DNA from: Cafeteria roenbergensis | Taxonomy: Eukaryota; Sar; Bigyra; Bicosoecida; Cafeteriaceae | Assembly: GCA_008330645.1 (NCBI GenBank) | Contig: VLTN01000051.1 | Location: 186,001 to 250,000, forward strand | Direction of reading: 5' to 3' | Length of the DNA: 64,000 nucleotides | Shown: in pieces, positions 12,601 through 25,600 of the stretch | How the letters are laid out: every line of letters begins with the position of its first letter | Position numbering within the stretch: the first letter of the stretch is position 1 | Position numbers and translations under genes: made by a program | The notes under the pieces: generated by a model | Seen by the model: only the letters and a program-made list of their open reading frames with translations | What the model was told of the DNA's origin: nothing | Database searches by the model: none

Positions 12601-15600
12601 GACTCGGGCCTGAAGCTCTGCCCGTTCGCGCTGTGCCGCGATGGCCGATCGACGGGCGCGCCGGAACCTGCGACGCGCGAAGCGGAGTTGCCAGGCGCAG
12701 CTCCGCACGTGGCCGGTGCGGTGAGGGACCCCGTGTTTGAGCAACGCAGCAACGGCTTCGCTGTCGTGAAGTGTGATTGCGATGAATAGGCGGCGTCGCT
12801 CTGCCGCCAGCGACGTGTGGTCCGCCAGGAAGGATGCGATGCGGTCGTGATGGAGTCGCTTGGCGAGGGACAGCGCGGTCTGACCCCCACGAATCCGTTG
12901 AGTCACGTCGGCGCGCCACTCCCGAACCAATCCTTCCACCACAGCAACGTGGTTGCCGCGCACTGCCTCTGTCAGTGGCGTGTAACCGCGCGAAGTGACG
13001 CCGTGCAGAGCTGCACCGGCCTCAAGCAGGTGGTGAGCGACTTCCCAGTGGCCGGCGGAACATGCAGCCGTCAGGGCCGTGTGTCCGTTGGACCCTTCCG
13101 TCTTGACTGCCTGCGCCGACAGCAACGGCAGCAGGTCCCTGACGGTGCTGACGTCGCCTGCCGCCGCCGCACGCAGCAGAGGGTTGGATCCAAACACAGC
13201 GTCGAACGCAAGAATGCCGAAACCGCTGGTGCTGGCGGCGAAACCGCCTGGAAGGGAGTCTTCCTCGCCGAGTCGAAGCGGTCCAACGGACACACCACCA
13301 GCACTGGCGGCAGCACCAGCACTGGCGGCACCAGCACCAGCGTCACTAGCAGCACCGAAGTCACGACCGCCAGCACCGCCGCCGACCAGCGATGCTGCAG
13401 TTGCGCCGTGACCTGATTCTGATGCTCGCGCCGACGTCGGCCCGGCAGAGCTGGCAGGCTTGCTCCACCTGGTCATGGCTTCGACTCCGCCCTGCGCCAG
13501 GCACGGGGGCCCTCCCAGGGCCCACACCGGGTCCAGCGGGACGGTGACAGAGACCACCGCGAAACCGCCAGCATGGCCCATCGCCGATCCGGCAACGGCT
13601 CCCCCCGTGAGAGACGCCGCCGCAGCGCCAGCACCGCCCGCTCGAGTGCGCGGGGGCGGGCCCGGCGGCGGCCGGCGTCCGGACGCGCCGAGAGAGACAC
13701 CCGTCGCCATGCCAGTGTCGCGAAACCGCCCCGGGAAGAGGATTCCTCCGGCTCGCGCTGCAAGCGCCTGAATCTGGGCAGAGCTGGAAAACACCATTCG
13801 TCGGGCGGTTTCACCGTCGGAGCGACGCGGGGCCTGCGATTGGCGAGCGGCGCGCATCGCGAGCACGTCGGCGGCCGGGACAAACACCGTGCCGCCGCGC
13901 CGGCGGTACGGCGGTTTCGCGAACTTGCTCCGGTGGGTCCTGGCCAGAGCGGCAAGAACTGTCGCCTCCTCCTCGGAGGGCCCAGCAGATTCTGCGGCCA
14001 GCTCTGCCGCCTCCATCAGCTCGGCCTCAGCACTGGTCAGCGCGAAATCATCAGTTTCGTCGATCCCTCCATCGCTGCCAGCGCCGACGTCGGCACCGTC
14101 ACCGCCACGGTCCCAGTCAGCGAATCCACCGTCGCCATCTCGCTGTTGCTGCTGCTGCCACTGCTGCTGCCGCTGCCGCCGTCTTGCCTTGACCGCTGCA
14201 ACGGACACCTCCGTCGCCCGGGCCACCATCCCATCAGCAGCCGGTCGCCGGAGCATCAGTGCAACATCCTCGTTTCGGCCCGCTCTGAGCGCTTCCAGCA
14301 CCCGTCGCCTGGCCAGAGCCCTGCGACGACGCACCCACAGCTGACGCACTTCCTCCAGACGAAGTGGCTCTGCCGGGTAAATGACCGTCATTGCAGCAGT
14401 CGGCACTTCGATCACCCAGTCACCAAGGCGTCTGACTGCAGTCATGTGAGCGACTCCGACGTCGCCAGTGCCGCCCGTCCCCCGAAACCGCGCAGCCGCC
14501 TCCGCAGCACGACGCGCTGCGCGACGCGAAACCGCCACTCGCCGCTCCGCAGCGCCCATCACGTCGTCAGTCTCACTGAGCTCGGCGGCGAAACCGCCCT
14601 CCTCCTCACCGGCTCTCTCCCACTCAACCCAGTCCTCCGGCAGAGCCGCTTCGTCGGAATCCGAATCGAAACCGATGGCTCTGCGTGCGGCACTGCGAGC
14701 CTCTTCCCTGGCAGGATCGGCTCTGCCAGCGCCATCGGACGACGCGTCGCTCGACACGCTGCTTGGATGAGATCCGTCGGAGGCGTAGCCTGCCGGATTG
14801 CCGCCGGCGCCGGAAGGCAGGGTCAGATGCGCTGGTGCCTCGTCGGTGATGCGCGGGTGACTGACACCACCTGTGCCGCTTCTTGAGGCAGCTCTGCCCG
14901 CCCCACTTCCATCGGTTTCGCCGGACGCGTGCGCCGCGGCGCGGTAGAGCGCGGCTAGTTGCGCCTGCGAGGCCTCGTCGCCGAATGCGCCGGGGACGAT
15001 CCCTCCAGCGCTCCTGCCGAGCAGAGCCGCCTCCAGCACCGCCTCTGCCTCTGCCCTGGTGCCGGCAGCCGCTGCCGCCGCCACCACCGCCTCCAGTCCT
15101 GACCAGGACCCGGGGCCGCCGCCGGGGCCCTTGACGGGGCCACCGCCGGGGCCCTTGCCGGATAGGCCTACAAGACCTCTCAGGCCGGGTCCGTTGCGGA
15201 GGGCGACTGGCAGCGTTGCCATGATGGCACCTAGACCGGCGGCGCCTGCCGAGGGGTCGGACCCCGACTGCGACAGCAAAGAGCCAGCGCCCAAGCCAGC
15301 GCCCAAGCCAGCGCCCAAGCCAGCGCCCCCGCCAGCGCCGCCTCCACCTGCCGCGGCGTCGGCGCCCACCGGGTCGGCGTCAAATACCTCCCAATTGCCC
15401 CCCGCCAGCCGGGCGGCGGCGGCGCGTCGCTCTCTTCCTCGAGCGATGCGTCGCTTGATGCGTCGCTCAAACCTGCTGCGTCGCTCCAGTGAGACCACCA
15501 CCCCGGCCAAATCAATGCCCGATCGAACGGCCCTGGCGTCGCGCTCAAAGGCTCGTGAAACCGCTCCGGATACGAGCACTCTTCGAAGGCAAGATCCCGA

Positions 15601-18600
15601 CACGTGGGCGTTGACGTCACACGCGGCCAGCCGAGCCCCGCATCCCAACGGACATGAAACCGCCCGCACAGCACAGCCCAGCGAGAGGTGATCCGGCAGA
15701 GCCTCTGCCGGAAGGATCCTGCCGCAGCCGTTGGGACAGGGCCCCAGCCGACGTCGGCAGTCCATCAGCTCGTGAGCGACGCGGTCGCGCTCAGGCATGA
15801 ACAGCCCACAGCCCTGGAGACACGGAACGAGCGGCGACGTCAACACGCCTGGCAGAGCCTCGCCGCCCACAGCCGCACCCTCGGCGGCGCTGGCGTCGCC
15901 GCCTCCCAGCCCGTGGCCGTCAGAGCGGCGAAGCCACCCTGTCGCGGCCCCGTCCGGCAACAGCTCTGCCTGCTGAAACCGCGCAGGAAGCTGACCCGGT
16001 CCTGATTGCCCCCCGCCTCCAAAGCCGCCACCTCCAAAGCCGCCGCCTCCAAAGCCGCCGCCTCCAAAGCCGCCACCTCCAAAGCCGCCGCCGCCGCCAC
16101 CAGCAGCGCTGCCTGGGGCCGCCACCACGGAGGCCCACCCTATCACAGCCGCCGCCGCGTCGGCATCCCGGCGCCTGGTCGCGGCCTCAGAGGCGGCAGC
16201 TGCGGCGGCAGCCACGCCGGCCCTGTGTCCGTTGAATGCGAGCGCCGATCTAGCGTCGGGGTAAATATTCGGAACCGCTTCCACGAGAATGAGAGACTCC
16301 AGAGCGGATTTCCACCCGGAGCGAACACTGAGAGACGCAGAGTCACTCATCGAACCGTTGGCGAAACCGCCTTCGTCCAGTGACTCCTGGAAACGGTCCG
16401 ACTGCAACCCGCCGCGTGGCAACGACTGACCTGCGATGCCTTGGCGACCCGTTCGCGATGGGCTGGTGACTGCCGAGGCGTTCGTTCCGGCTGCTGCCAG
16501 CGGCAACGGGTGCAGCCGAAACCGCCCGCGCCCAAGCCCCTGCAGTGCCGCTGATTGATCGCCGCCGACACCGCCGACACCGCCACCGCCGCCACCGCCA
16601 CCGCCGCCGCCAAAGCCGACACCGCCGATACCGCCGCCGCCGTCGCCGCCGTAGTGTTGGACGCGACTGTCGGCCCCGGGCGCGTCGGCCGGCGACGCCT
16701 CGTCAGCTGGACCGCCTTCGCCGTCGGCGCCGCCGATCGCAGCGCCCAGATGGCCGTCGCCGTACCACGACGCGTGGGCGCGCAGCCGGGCTGCCCCCGA
16801 TTCGGAAGGATCCGTCAGCTGATCGAGATCCCTCCAGGCGCCGCGCGGCGGGCCGCTAGCGTGGCCCGCCCCCGCCCCCGCCCCCGCCCCCGCTGCTGCT
16901 GTTGGTGCCACTGCCGCTGCTGCTGAGATCAACGGCGGCGGCGGCGGAGGCGGCGGCTGCTGCAGCCAGACCACTCGCGCCCCGGGCCACGCACGGTCGT
17001 TCCGCAACGGCATGGCGTCGGCCCACCCGGCGTGCGCGTCCTGACTGTCCGCTGACCGGCGTGTGATGTCGCCTCGGGCAGAGCCGTCGGCGTAACTCAG
17101 CGGAATGAGCGACTCGTCTCCGTCCCGCCCGGTCAACAGCCGGGCAGAGCCGATGCCTGCAGAGCCAGCGCGGGCAGAGCCAGTGCGCGCAGAGCCGATC
17201 AGGCCGCGAGTCGGGCTGCGGTCAGCTGACTCCGCAAAGCCGTTGGGGTTTTGCAGGGAGGCCAGGCGGGTGGAGTCGCTCAGTGCGAGCGACGCGTCGA
17301 TGCCCAGCTGACCGGTCGATCGCACGTCAGTCACGCGCGCATCAACCGCGCGTCGCGTCGAGCTTGCCCCCTGGCCCGGCACCGGCAGAGCCGTCACGCG
17401 CCCGAGGCCACTTCCGATCACCGCGTCGCCGTCGACGTCGTCGCCCTTCCGAGTCCTGCCACTCTTGCCGAACGGGTCCGGGGCGGAGCGGAACGCTGTG
17501 GGCTCTGCCGAGGGCGGGAGCGATTCCCAGCCACTGGCGTCAGGGCGCCATCGCTCGCCAGTCGCGTCAGCATCAGCGCCCCATCGCGTTCCGTCCTGCC
17601 GGCCGCCCCCGCCCGAAGCCGCCGGCCAGCCCCGGCCAGCCCGCGAAACCGCCCACTCAGACTGGGCAGGTTCGCCTCGCCACCCCACGGCACTCGTCAC
17701 GACGCGGTCAGCGACGTCGTCTACATCCGCCGCGTCAGGCTCTGCCGGCGGGTATTCGGCGTCTTGCGGCGCAGACCAGCTCCCGTACATGGAGGCACCG
17801 CCGTGAAACCGCTGCAGCAGCTGCCGCTCGACGGCGGTTGCAGATACAGTTGCAGCCTCTGGAAGGCCCGCCGCGACGAAGAAGTAGGAGCCGTCGCGCG
17901 AAGGCAGCGACGCCATCAGTGACTCCGCCAGTGACCCCGCCAGTGACCCCACCAGCGCGGCCCCGAGCAACGACGGTTGCCCTGTCCACGACCCTGCAGA
18001 GCTATCTGCAGAGCCACTTCGTATACCTGTAGCTCCGGCGCCGGGAACCGCCGGCGCCTCCGCGGGCCACCCGCCGAAGCGTGATTCCAGGTCTCGCCGC
18101 CGTCGCCGCCGCCGCGCCCCGCCCGGATCAGCCACAGACACGTCGTCCCAGCCTGCGATCCTTCCAGCGAGCGGCGCAGTCGTGACGGCGCCCGTGCCGT
18201 TGGCCGACGTCCACAGGTGCTGCTGGGGCAGGGGCCATGCCAGCGCAGCCGCCGCGGCGGCGGCTGGTACCGCCGGCTCTGCTGCTGGCGCTGGTCGTGA
18301 GACCACGTTCCCGTATCGGAGTCCGTTGGGCGGAAGGGACCCCACGGCTGAAACCGCGCGGGCCCCACCGCCCCGCCCGCGGGCCACGGGGCCCAGCAGT
18401 GACACCACCCCGACTCCAGCTGGCAGAGCGGTTTCGCCTCCAGCAAGCATCCAAGTCTCGCTCTGCTGTCCGCCCGCGCTCGGAAGCCGACGAAGTGGCT
18501 CTGCCGGCAGAGCCGATCGAGGTGCGGTTGCGCTGATGGCGTCGCTCAGCGCGCCGCTCAGGGGCAGGGCCGTGCGCGCCTCCCGAAAGAGCCGTTGCGA

Positions 18601-21600
18601 CACGAGTCTGCCGGCGACGGCGGGCTTGGCGTGGCCCTGAGGGCCTCCGCTGGCGATCCCCCCTCTGGGGGCGGCGTGGTGCGGCGCGCTGCCAGGCAGC
18701 GCCTGCCGGGGGCGAAACATCGCGACGGACGGGTGAGGCTCTGCCACAGCGTTGGGCGGTTTCGCGTCGTCAGCTGACCACGGGGACGGAACCAGCAATC
18801 CGCGGTCGATGGCAGCGGCGACGGCTGCGCGGAGGGCGGCGGCCGGACGCGGTGCGCGGCTCTGCCGGGCAGCGTGGCTCTGCCGGGCAGCGTGGCTCTG
18901 CCTGGCAGCGTGGCTCTGCCGAGAGGCGAGGGGTTGCGAAGCGGCTGAAGTGACAGTGGCGGTTTCGCCGCCCACACGCTCGGCGGCGGCAGGCAGCGGT
19001 TTCGTGAGGGGCCCCGCAACCACTCTTCGGATAGCCTCCTGACGACGCTGGGCCGAGACGATGGCATCTGCGAGCGACATGCCTTCCGGCAGAGCCACTT
19101 CGTTCCTGCCTGCGAGCGCGGCACCGTCCTTGGAAGGGCTCTCACGGAGAGTGGTCGGGCCTGATGTCGGCTTGAATGGCTTGGACGCGGCGCCACCGCG
19201 TCCCTTCCAAGGCCGTTGCGGCAGGCGGTCGCTTGCCGAGGCCTCGTCGGCGAAACGAACGGCCGTGCCAGCTGACCGCTCTGACGCAACGGCGCGCGCT
19301 GACGTTGCTGATGGCGACAGCAGCGGTTTCACGCTTCGGGAGGAAGAATGGCCGGGCGAAGTCGCTGCGGGAGCGGAAGCGTCCTGCCGCAGGCGCAGCG
19401 CCGGAACCACGGCCAAACGTTCCCCCGGCCGAGCAGTGACGCCATCACGCTGCACATCGTCTTGCGAAACCGCAGCCGCATCCCGGCTGGGCGGCCTGCC
19501 AATCACGCCCCCATCAGACGGCACTCGGGCCCGCTCTCGAAGGCGTTGCTTCAACAGCTCTGCCTGGGTCTGCGCCGGGGGCGACGTCGGCCGCTGCAGA
19601 GCCGCGTGGACCGCCGATCCTTCCAGCCAGTGCTCGTTCGATCGCGGGTCGGCCGGAAGGATCGGCCGGTCGGAGCGATGCGTGAAACCGCCAGCCGACC
19701 GCGCAGAGCCACGGTCGGCGGTTTCGCCCGCGCTGGTTGCTGGTCCAGCACCTTGAACAGTGACGGCGAAACGATTTCCCGCATCCATCATTCCAGCATC
19801 TCGACCGGCAGAGCCACCAGACTCCCTGGCACGAGTGCGGAACACCCTGCCACCCACAACAATGGCTCCTGGCGCGGTGACGCCAGTGCCGGCAGCAGCA
19901 GCAGCTGCAGCTGCAGCAGCAGCAGCAGAGGAAGAGGTCACGCCAGCAGCAGCAGCAGAGGAAGAGGTCACGCCGGCAGCAGCAGCGGAAGCGGCAACGG
20001 CAGCAGCAGCAGCAACCGGGCCGCGGCCCACGGCGGCGGAGAGGCCAACAGCAGCGGCGACTGAATCGCGCCCTCCCTGGAGGGCATGGCCGCTGCCCGA
20101 GCCGGCACCGGACATGCCGACGTCAGTGCCGACGTCAACATCCACCGCCGCCGCAGCCGCACCCCTCGCGCTGAGGTCGGCTCTGCCAAGCGACCGCGAT
20201 GAAACCGCCGGAGAGCTTGCTCGCGTTGCCGCCGAGCGTCTGACCCTGCGCCGTGCCTGCACCAACCCTGCCTCCGTCGCCCCAGCGACACCGGCAGAGC
20301 CCACAACTGGCAGAGCCAGTCGGACAGCGGCAGAGCCTTGGATGGCAGGCGGACGGCCAGACAAGGGCTCTGCCGGTGAAGCGATCCTTCCAGCGTCAGA
20401 CCCTGACCTGCCCGACTCAGCGGCAGGAGGCGCTGCTGTCACCTCCGCCCACGCAATCACGAGCCGGTCAGCTTTGAGTCGCGAGCCAGTCGCGCTGCGG
20501 CTCACCCGTGGCCGGTCAGCAATGCCACCTGCAGAGCTGGGGACAGAGGCAGCCACTGACGGTGGTCGTGAACCACCGACGGCGGCTCTGCCCGACCCAG
20601 CGGCACGAGCGCCCGCCCCGTTGCCAGAGCCACCGTCGCCCGCTCCAGCGTTGCTCGCTACAGCGCCGCCTGCGCCAGCGCTGCCGTGAGCAGGAGAGTC
20701 CCGCGCGCTGCGGCGGGCTGGCGTGACGGGACGTCGGCCGGTGTCAGCTCTGCAGGCCGTTTCGGCCTGCAAGCGATCGGCCAACATGCCCAAGCCAGAC
20801 GCCGGCAGCGCGCTCAGCGGACGACCCGGTCGAGATGCCGGAAGGATCCTCTCAACGGCGGAAAGTGGCGCCGCAACCAGCGCAAAGGGTGTGGCCGAAG
20901 TGGCAACGTGCTGCCCTCCGGCAGAGCCATGCGCACTCCCGGCGGATCCTTCCACTTCGGCAGAGCCACTATGACCGAGTCGCTGGCGCGGGGTGAAGGA
21001 GCTTGCTGATGCCGCTGTGACCGCAGACGAGGCCCCCCCAAACTCCGCAGCGTCGAGATACCGCACGTGAATCCGCTCAGCGCCTGCGGCGGCGTCGGAG
21101 CCGGTGCCGCGATCGCCCAGCCGTGAGGCGGATGACACTTCGTCGCGGCCAGGCGCCGCCCACCACGGGGTGACGTCGGGCTGATGGGCTGCTGATTGGC
21201 CGTCAGCTGACGCACCAGGAGAGGGCCTTCGCAGGCCCGCAGTGAAGAGGGGTCGCGGCGGCTCTGCCGCAAAGAGCTCTGCCGTCATGGCTCTGCCAGG
21301 AGCGCCGGCGTCTCGGGTCGCAGCAGCTGCGGTTTCGGCTCGTTCTTGCAAGCGTGACTCCTGCTGCACGAGCGGTTTCGCGTCGAGCTGTCTCCAACGG
21401 AGGAGCGAGTGGAAGGTTTGGTGGTTTGCAGCCACCTTGTCTGCCCTGGACGCCAGCGGCTCTGCCGGTGCCGGAGCATCCCAGGGCCGATCAAAGTCGA
21501 TTGGCGCCTGTGATGGCAGGCTGGCTGCGGCGCGCTGCGTGACCGTGGCGCCCGGACAGGATGCGCCCGTGGCCGGGGCGTGGTCCGTGGCTGCGGCGTG

Positions 21601-22640
21601 GTCCGTGGCTGGGGCGTGGTCCGTGGCTGCGGCGTGGTCCGTGGCTGCGGCGTGGTCGCGGTGCATTGGTCGGCGGCAGGCGGAGAGGCCAGCATTGACG
21701 GCCACTGCGTCGACGTCGCTTCGACACACTTCGAAGTGTGCTGTAGAGCCCTTCACTGCAGTATCGCCGTCTGCTGCGGGCGATTGGCCGCAGACAGGCT
21801 GGCGATGCCCTGGTGACTGCAGACTGACGTCTTGCCGCCAGCTGGTGTCTGACTGCAATCTAGCCCCATCGTATCCAGACGTCGACCGGGCGCTCACCGG
21901 CTCTCGCGGAGAACCCGTCACTTCAGGGAGGGACATCGCTGGCTCTGCCGAGGAGGCGCCGATGGACCTCCAGCCCGGCGGCAGCGTCGCCTGGTCAACG
22001 AACCGCGCCGGACCCAGCAGCTTCACGCGGCAGTCTGGAAGGCGGACCCACATGCGCAGCTCGGGCTCTCGGGCTCTGCTTGGTTTGGCTCTGCTGGCAG
22101 AGCCGTTATCGGCAGCAATGTCCCGGCGTGCTGTGGAGTCGCTCGCTCGCTGAAGTTGCAGTTGCGGCTGCGGCTGCGCTTGGGAAACGCCGGTTGATGT
22201 CACGGTTGCAGAGCCAGCGCCTGCATCTGACTTCGACTCGGCGGTTTCACCTGCCTGCGTCGCCGCGAGGGCGGTTGGAGGGTCGCTCCGGCGCCACCTG
22301 TTCGCGAACGCTGCAGGAATTTTCCCACCATCGTCTCCCCGCAGCAGGCTCCCGGAACGAAGTGACCGGTCAAGCACAGCGGCTCTGCCGGGAGGAAGCT
22401 TGGCGTAGCCCTCCGGGTCGATGGTGGAGTCGCTTCCTGCGTCGCTCGCCGCGTCGCTTCCTGCGTCATTCCCTGAAATGTCAGGACTGTGACATGCGCC
22501 GGCTGCAGCGGTTTCGCGCAAATCCAAACCTGTCCCAGCACCGGCTGATCCTTCCGCAGATCCTTCCGCAGATCCTTCCGCAGATCCTTCCTGCTGCTCT
22601 ACCTCTGCGGCTGCCGCCGCCGCCGCCGCCGCCGCCGCCG

Positions 22641-22680
<40 letters not shown>

Positions 22681-25600
22681 AGCGATCTGCCTGAGGACCA
22701 GCCCCAGGTCGAGGCCCCGCCCGTCGGCCCAGAACGCCTTTGAGAGGCAGCCCACCACGCTCGGCGGCGCGGTGGCTGCTGCCAGCACGGCGGCGGCGCG
22801 CTCAAGGTCGCTTCTCGGGCCGTCGGGCAGCCGGGGGTCCGACAGACGACGCTGCACAACGGCCTGCCTGCGATGGAGCTCTGACTGGCTGATGACTAGC
22901 AGCTGATGCATGCCTGTCTTTTCGTTGAAGCGGCAGAGCGTGCCGACGACCGGCGCAGCCGCGCCTCCTGCAAGCCACACTTGCACCAGCTGACGCAGCA
23001 CTGACCGGGCCGTGACTGGCAGCGGATCGGCCGCGTTGCGACTGCGAACAGACAGCCTCGTCGCCGGCGCGGCACCGGTGTCAGCTGACGCGCCACTCAG
23101 AGACTCGGCGGCGGCGGCGTGATCGGCCGACACCAGAGGCGACACCGCGCCGACGTCTCCAAGCTCGCCAGCGTCGCGCCTCAGCCCCGCATCGCTGCCG
23201 CCATCCCCGTGACGCGCCGCTGAAGTGCCCTGCCGGTCGGCGACGTCAGCGTCGTCGTCGGCCGGCGTGGCTCCCGGGGCGCCGAACCGCCCCTCGCCGC
23301 CTTGCTGGGCCTGGATGTTGAGTGATTCGGCAGTGACGCCTGGTGATGGGCCGGTGATGGGCTCGGACAAGGCAGTTCTGGCGGTGCCCTCGACCGCGCC
23401 GGTGAGCGACGCTGCGTCTCCCTCAGCGGCAGAGCCACCCTTGACAGGTCCCCCTGCTCCGGCAGAGCCGCGCTTATGGCCCAGACGGAGCGGAGGTGGC
23501 TCCGGGTACGCTGGAACAATCCGTTCGGGCGGTTTCGGCGCAGCGGCTTGCCTTCGTGCCCGCTCTGCAGCTTCGTCCATCATCACGGCATCAGGCGTTT
23601 CCTTGATGGCCGTCGCGTCCATGCGGCTCACCAGCCTGTCAACTCGGCGAAACCGCGTTGACTGTTCCCTGACCCGCGACACGAAGTTGCTCAGCGTCGC
23701 TCTGAGCTCAGCATCCACCCAGTGTCGCGCCAGCGAAACCGCTGCGTGGCGCAGTGCCAAGGCCACCGCCTCAGCCCGCAGAGGCGAAACCGCAGGAAGT
23801 GCTGGCCCTCCGATTCGTGAGTCAACGGACGTCTCCGACGCAGCCGAGCGTGCTGACGTGGCCGCAGTGTAGCTGGTGATCCCGCCGACGCTCCGGGCAC
23901 TTCCAGCACCAGCACCAGCACCAGCACCAGCACCAGCACCAGCACCAGCACCAGCACCAGCACTAGCACCTGCACCAGCACCAGCACCGGCACCTGCATC
24001 AGCATGGGGCTCATTGCCGCCACGGGCACCGTCGCCCATGCCGCCCGACGTCAGCGCGGTGGCTCTGCGAGGCGGACGTCGACCGCGATCCTGCCACCGC
24101 TGTGTGCTCTGCCGATCCGATCCGTTGTCATCAGAGTCAGTCTCTGGGAGCGGCGCGAGACCTGCTAGTGACGCGCCGGTGACATCCTGCGACGTGTCAG
24201 TGATGCCGCCGCTTGCTGCCACCTGCAGAGCCCGCCTCCGAGCAACCGCCGTCCGCACGACGCGCGAAACCGCCGACGGGTCAGGGACCGCTGCTGCCGC
24301 TTCGTCGCCCAGCTCTGCCGCCATGCGCTTGAATGACCGCCACTCCTCCTCCTCGCGAAGCTCTGTCGGCGTGCGTTGAACCGGGCCGCTCCCGCCGCCA
24401 CTGCCGTCAGCCCCAGCACCGGCCTGCCCGCCGTCGACCGGCTCAGCCGCGGGCTCAACAGGCGGCGCTTGAAGCCACTCCGGCACCGTCACGACTCCGC
24501 ATCGCTCCAGGCGACGAAGGGCTCTGCCGGCCTCGGCAACGACGTCGTCGGGCGGCGCTGACCGCTGGGACGTGTCAGCCAACCAGTCCAATGCGGTGTT
24601 GCCGTCAGCGTCAGCCTGCTCCAGAATGAGTCTGACCCGCCGAAGAGCCGGTTCAGTGAGGCTTGCCACGTCATCCGGGTCGCTGGAGGCGTTTGCCCGG
24701 GCCCTGTCCCGGAGGGCCCCCGTGCGGAATCCGTCGAGCACCGCGCGGAGGGCCCCCACCTGGCCCCGAGCAACGCACTGAATCAGTGGCGTCCGGCCGT
24801 CGCGGGCAGAGCCGTCGGAAGGATCGGCGCCAAGCCGCAGCAGCAGCCGCACCGTGGCCGCCTGCCCCGCCCCTGCAGCCCACAGAAGCGGAGTTGTCCC
24901 CTGGGGGCCCCGGGCCCCCACGCTGGCTCCAAGTCGCGTCACTAGCTCCTCCACGAGCGCCCCGTCTCCGTACAGCGCGGCGGTTTCGAGCAGCGTTCGT
25001 CGATCGCGAGAGTGGACGTCGGCCGCATACGGCCCGAGCGACGGGGCGGTTTCGCAACGGACCCGCGCCACCACCCGCGCAGACTCTGCCTGGGAGGGTC
25101 CCAGCAGCTCTGCCGACGACAGAGCCAGCGACGGACCGCCTTGGCTATGCTCTGCCTGGTCACTGGAAGGATCCGGAAGGGTCCTGAGCGACGCCCTTGC
25201 GCCCAGTGCCACGGCCAGCGTGGACTCCGCTCTGGCCGCGTCCAGACGCGCGAGGGGCGCCGACTGCCACGCTGGACCGTCATCGGGCGAGCCGAGAGAC
25301 GCCTGCGGGGCGGAGGCTTGCGCTCCGCGTTCGACGGCTCTGCCGGTGACCTGGTCGACGTCGGGGCCCGACAGCCCTCCGAGCGAGGACCCGCCGTCAG
25401 ACACGGAACCCCCCCCGTCAGAGAGAGCGCCAGCATCAGAGGCGGGGCCGCCGCGGCCGTCGGAAGGGTTTGCGCCGCTGAGAGCGGCTCTGCCAGAGCG
25501 TCCGCGGTGTCTCTCACTGCGGCTCTGCCAGTGGCTCTGCCGGAAGCGGCTGCTGCTGCCGGCGGCGGCGGCGGCTGGGCTGTGGTCGTCAGACTCGTCG

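Noticed and set aside
12207-24005. Repeat clusters as a possible CRISPR array
   Set aside because: The units are contiguous without spacers, encode in-frame peptide repeats, and the DNA is eukaryotic.
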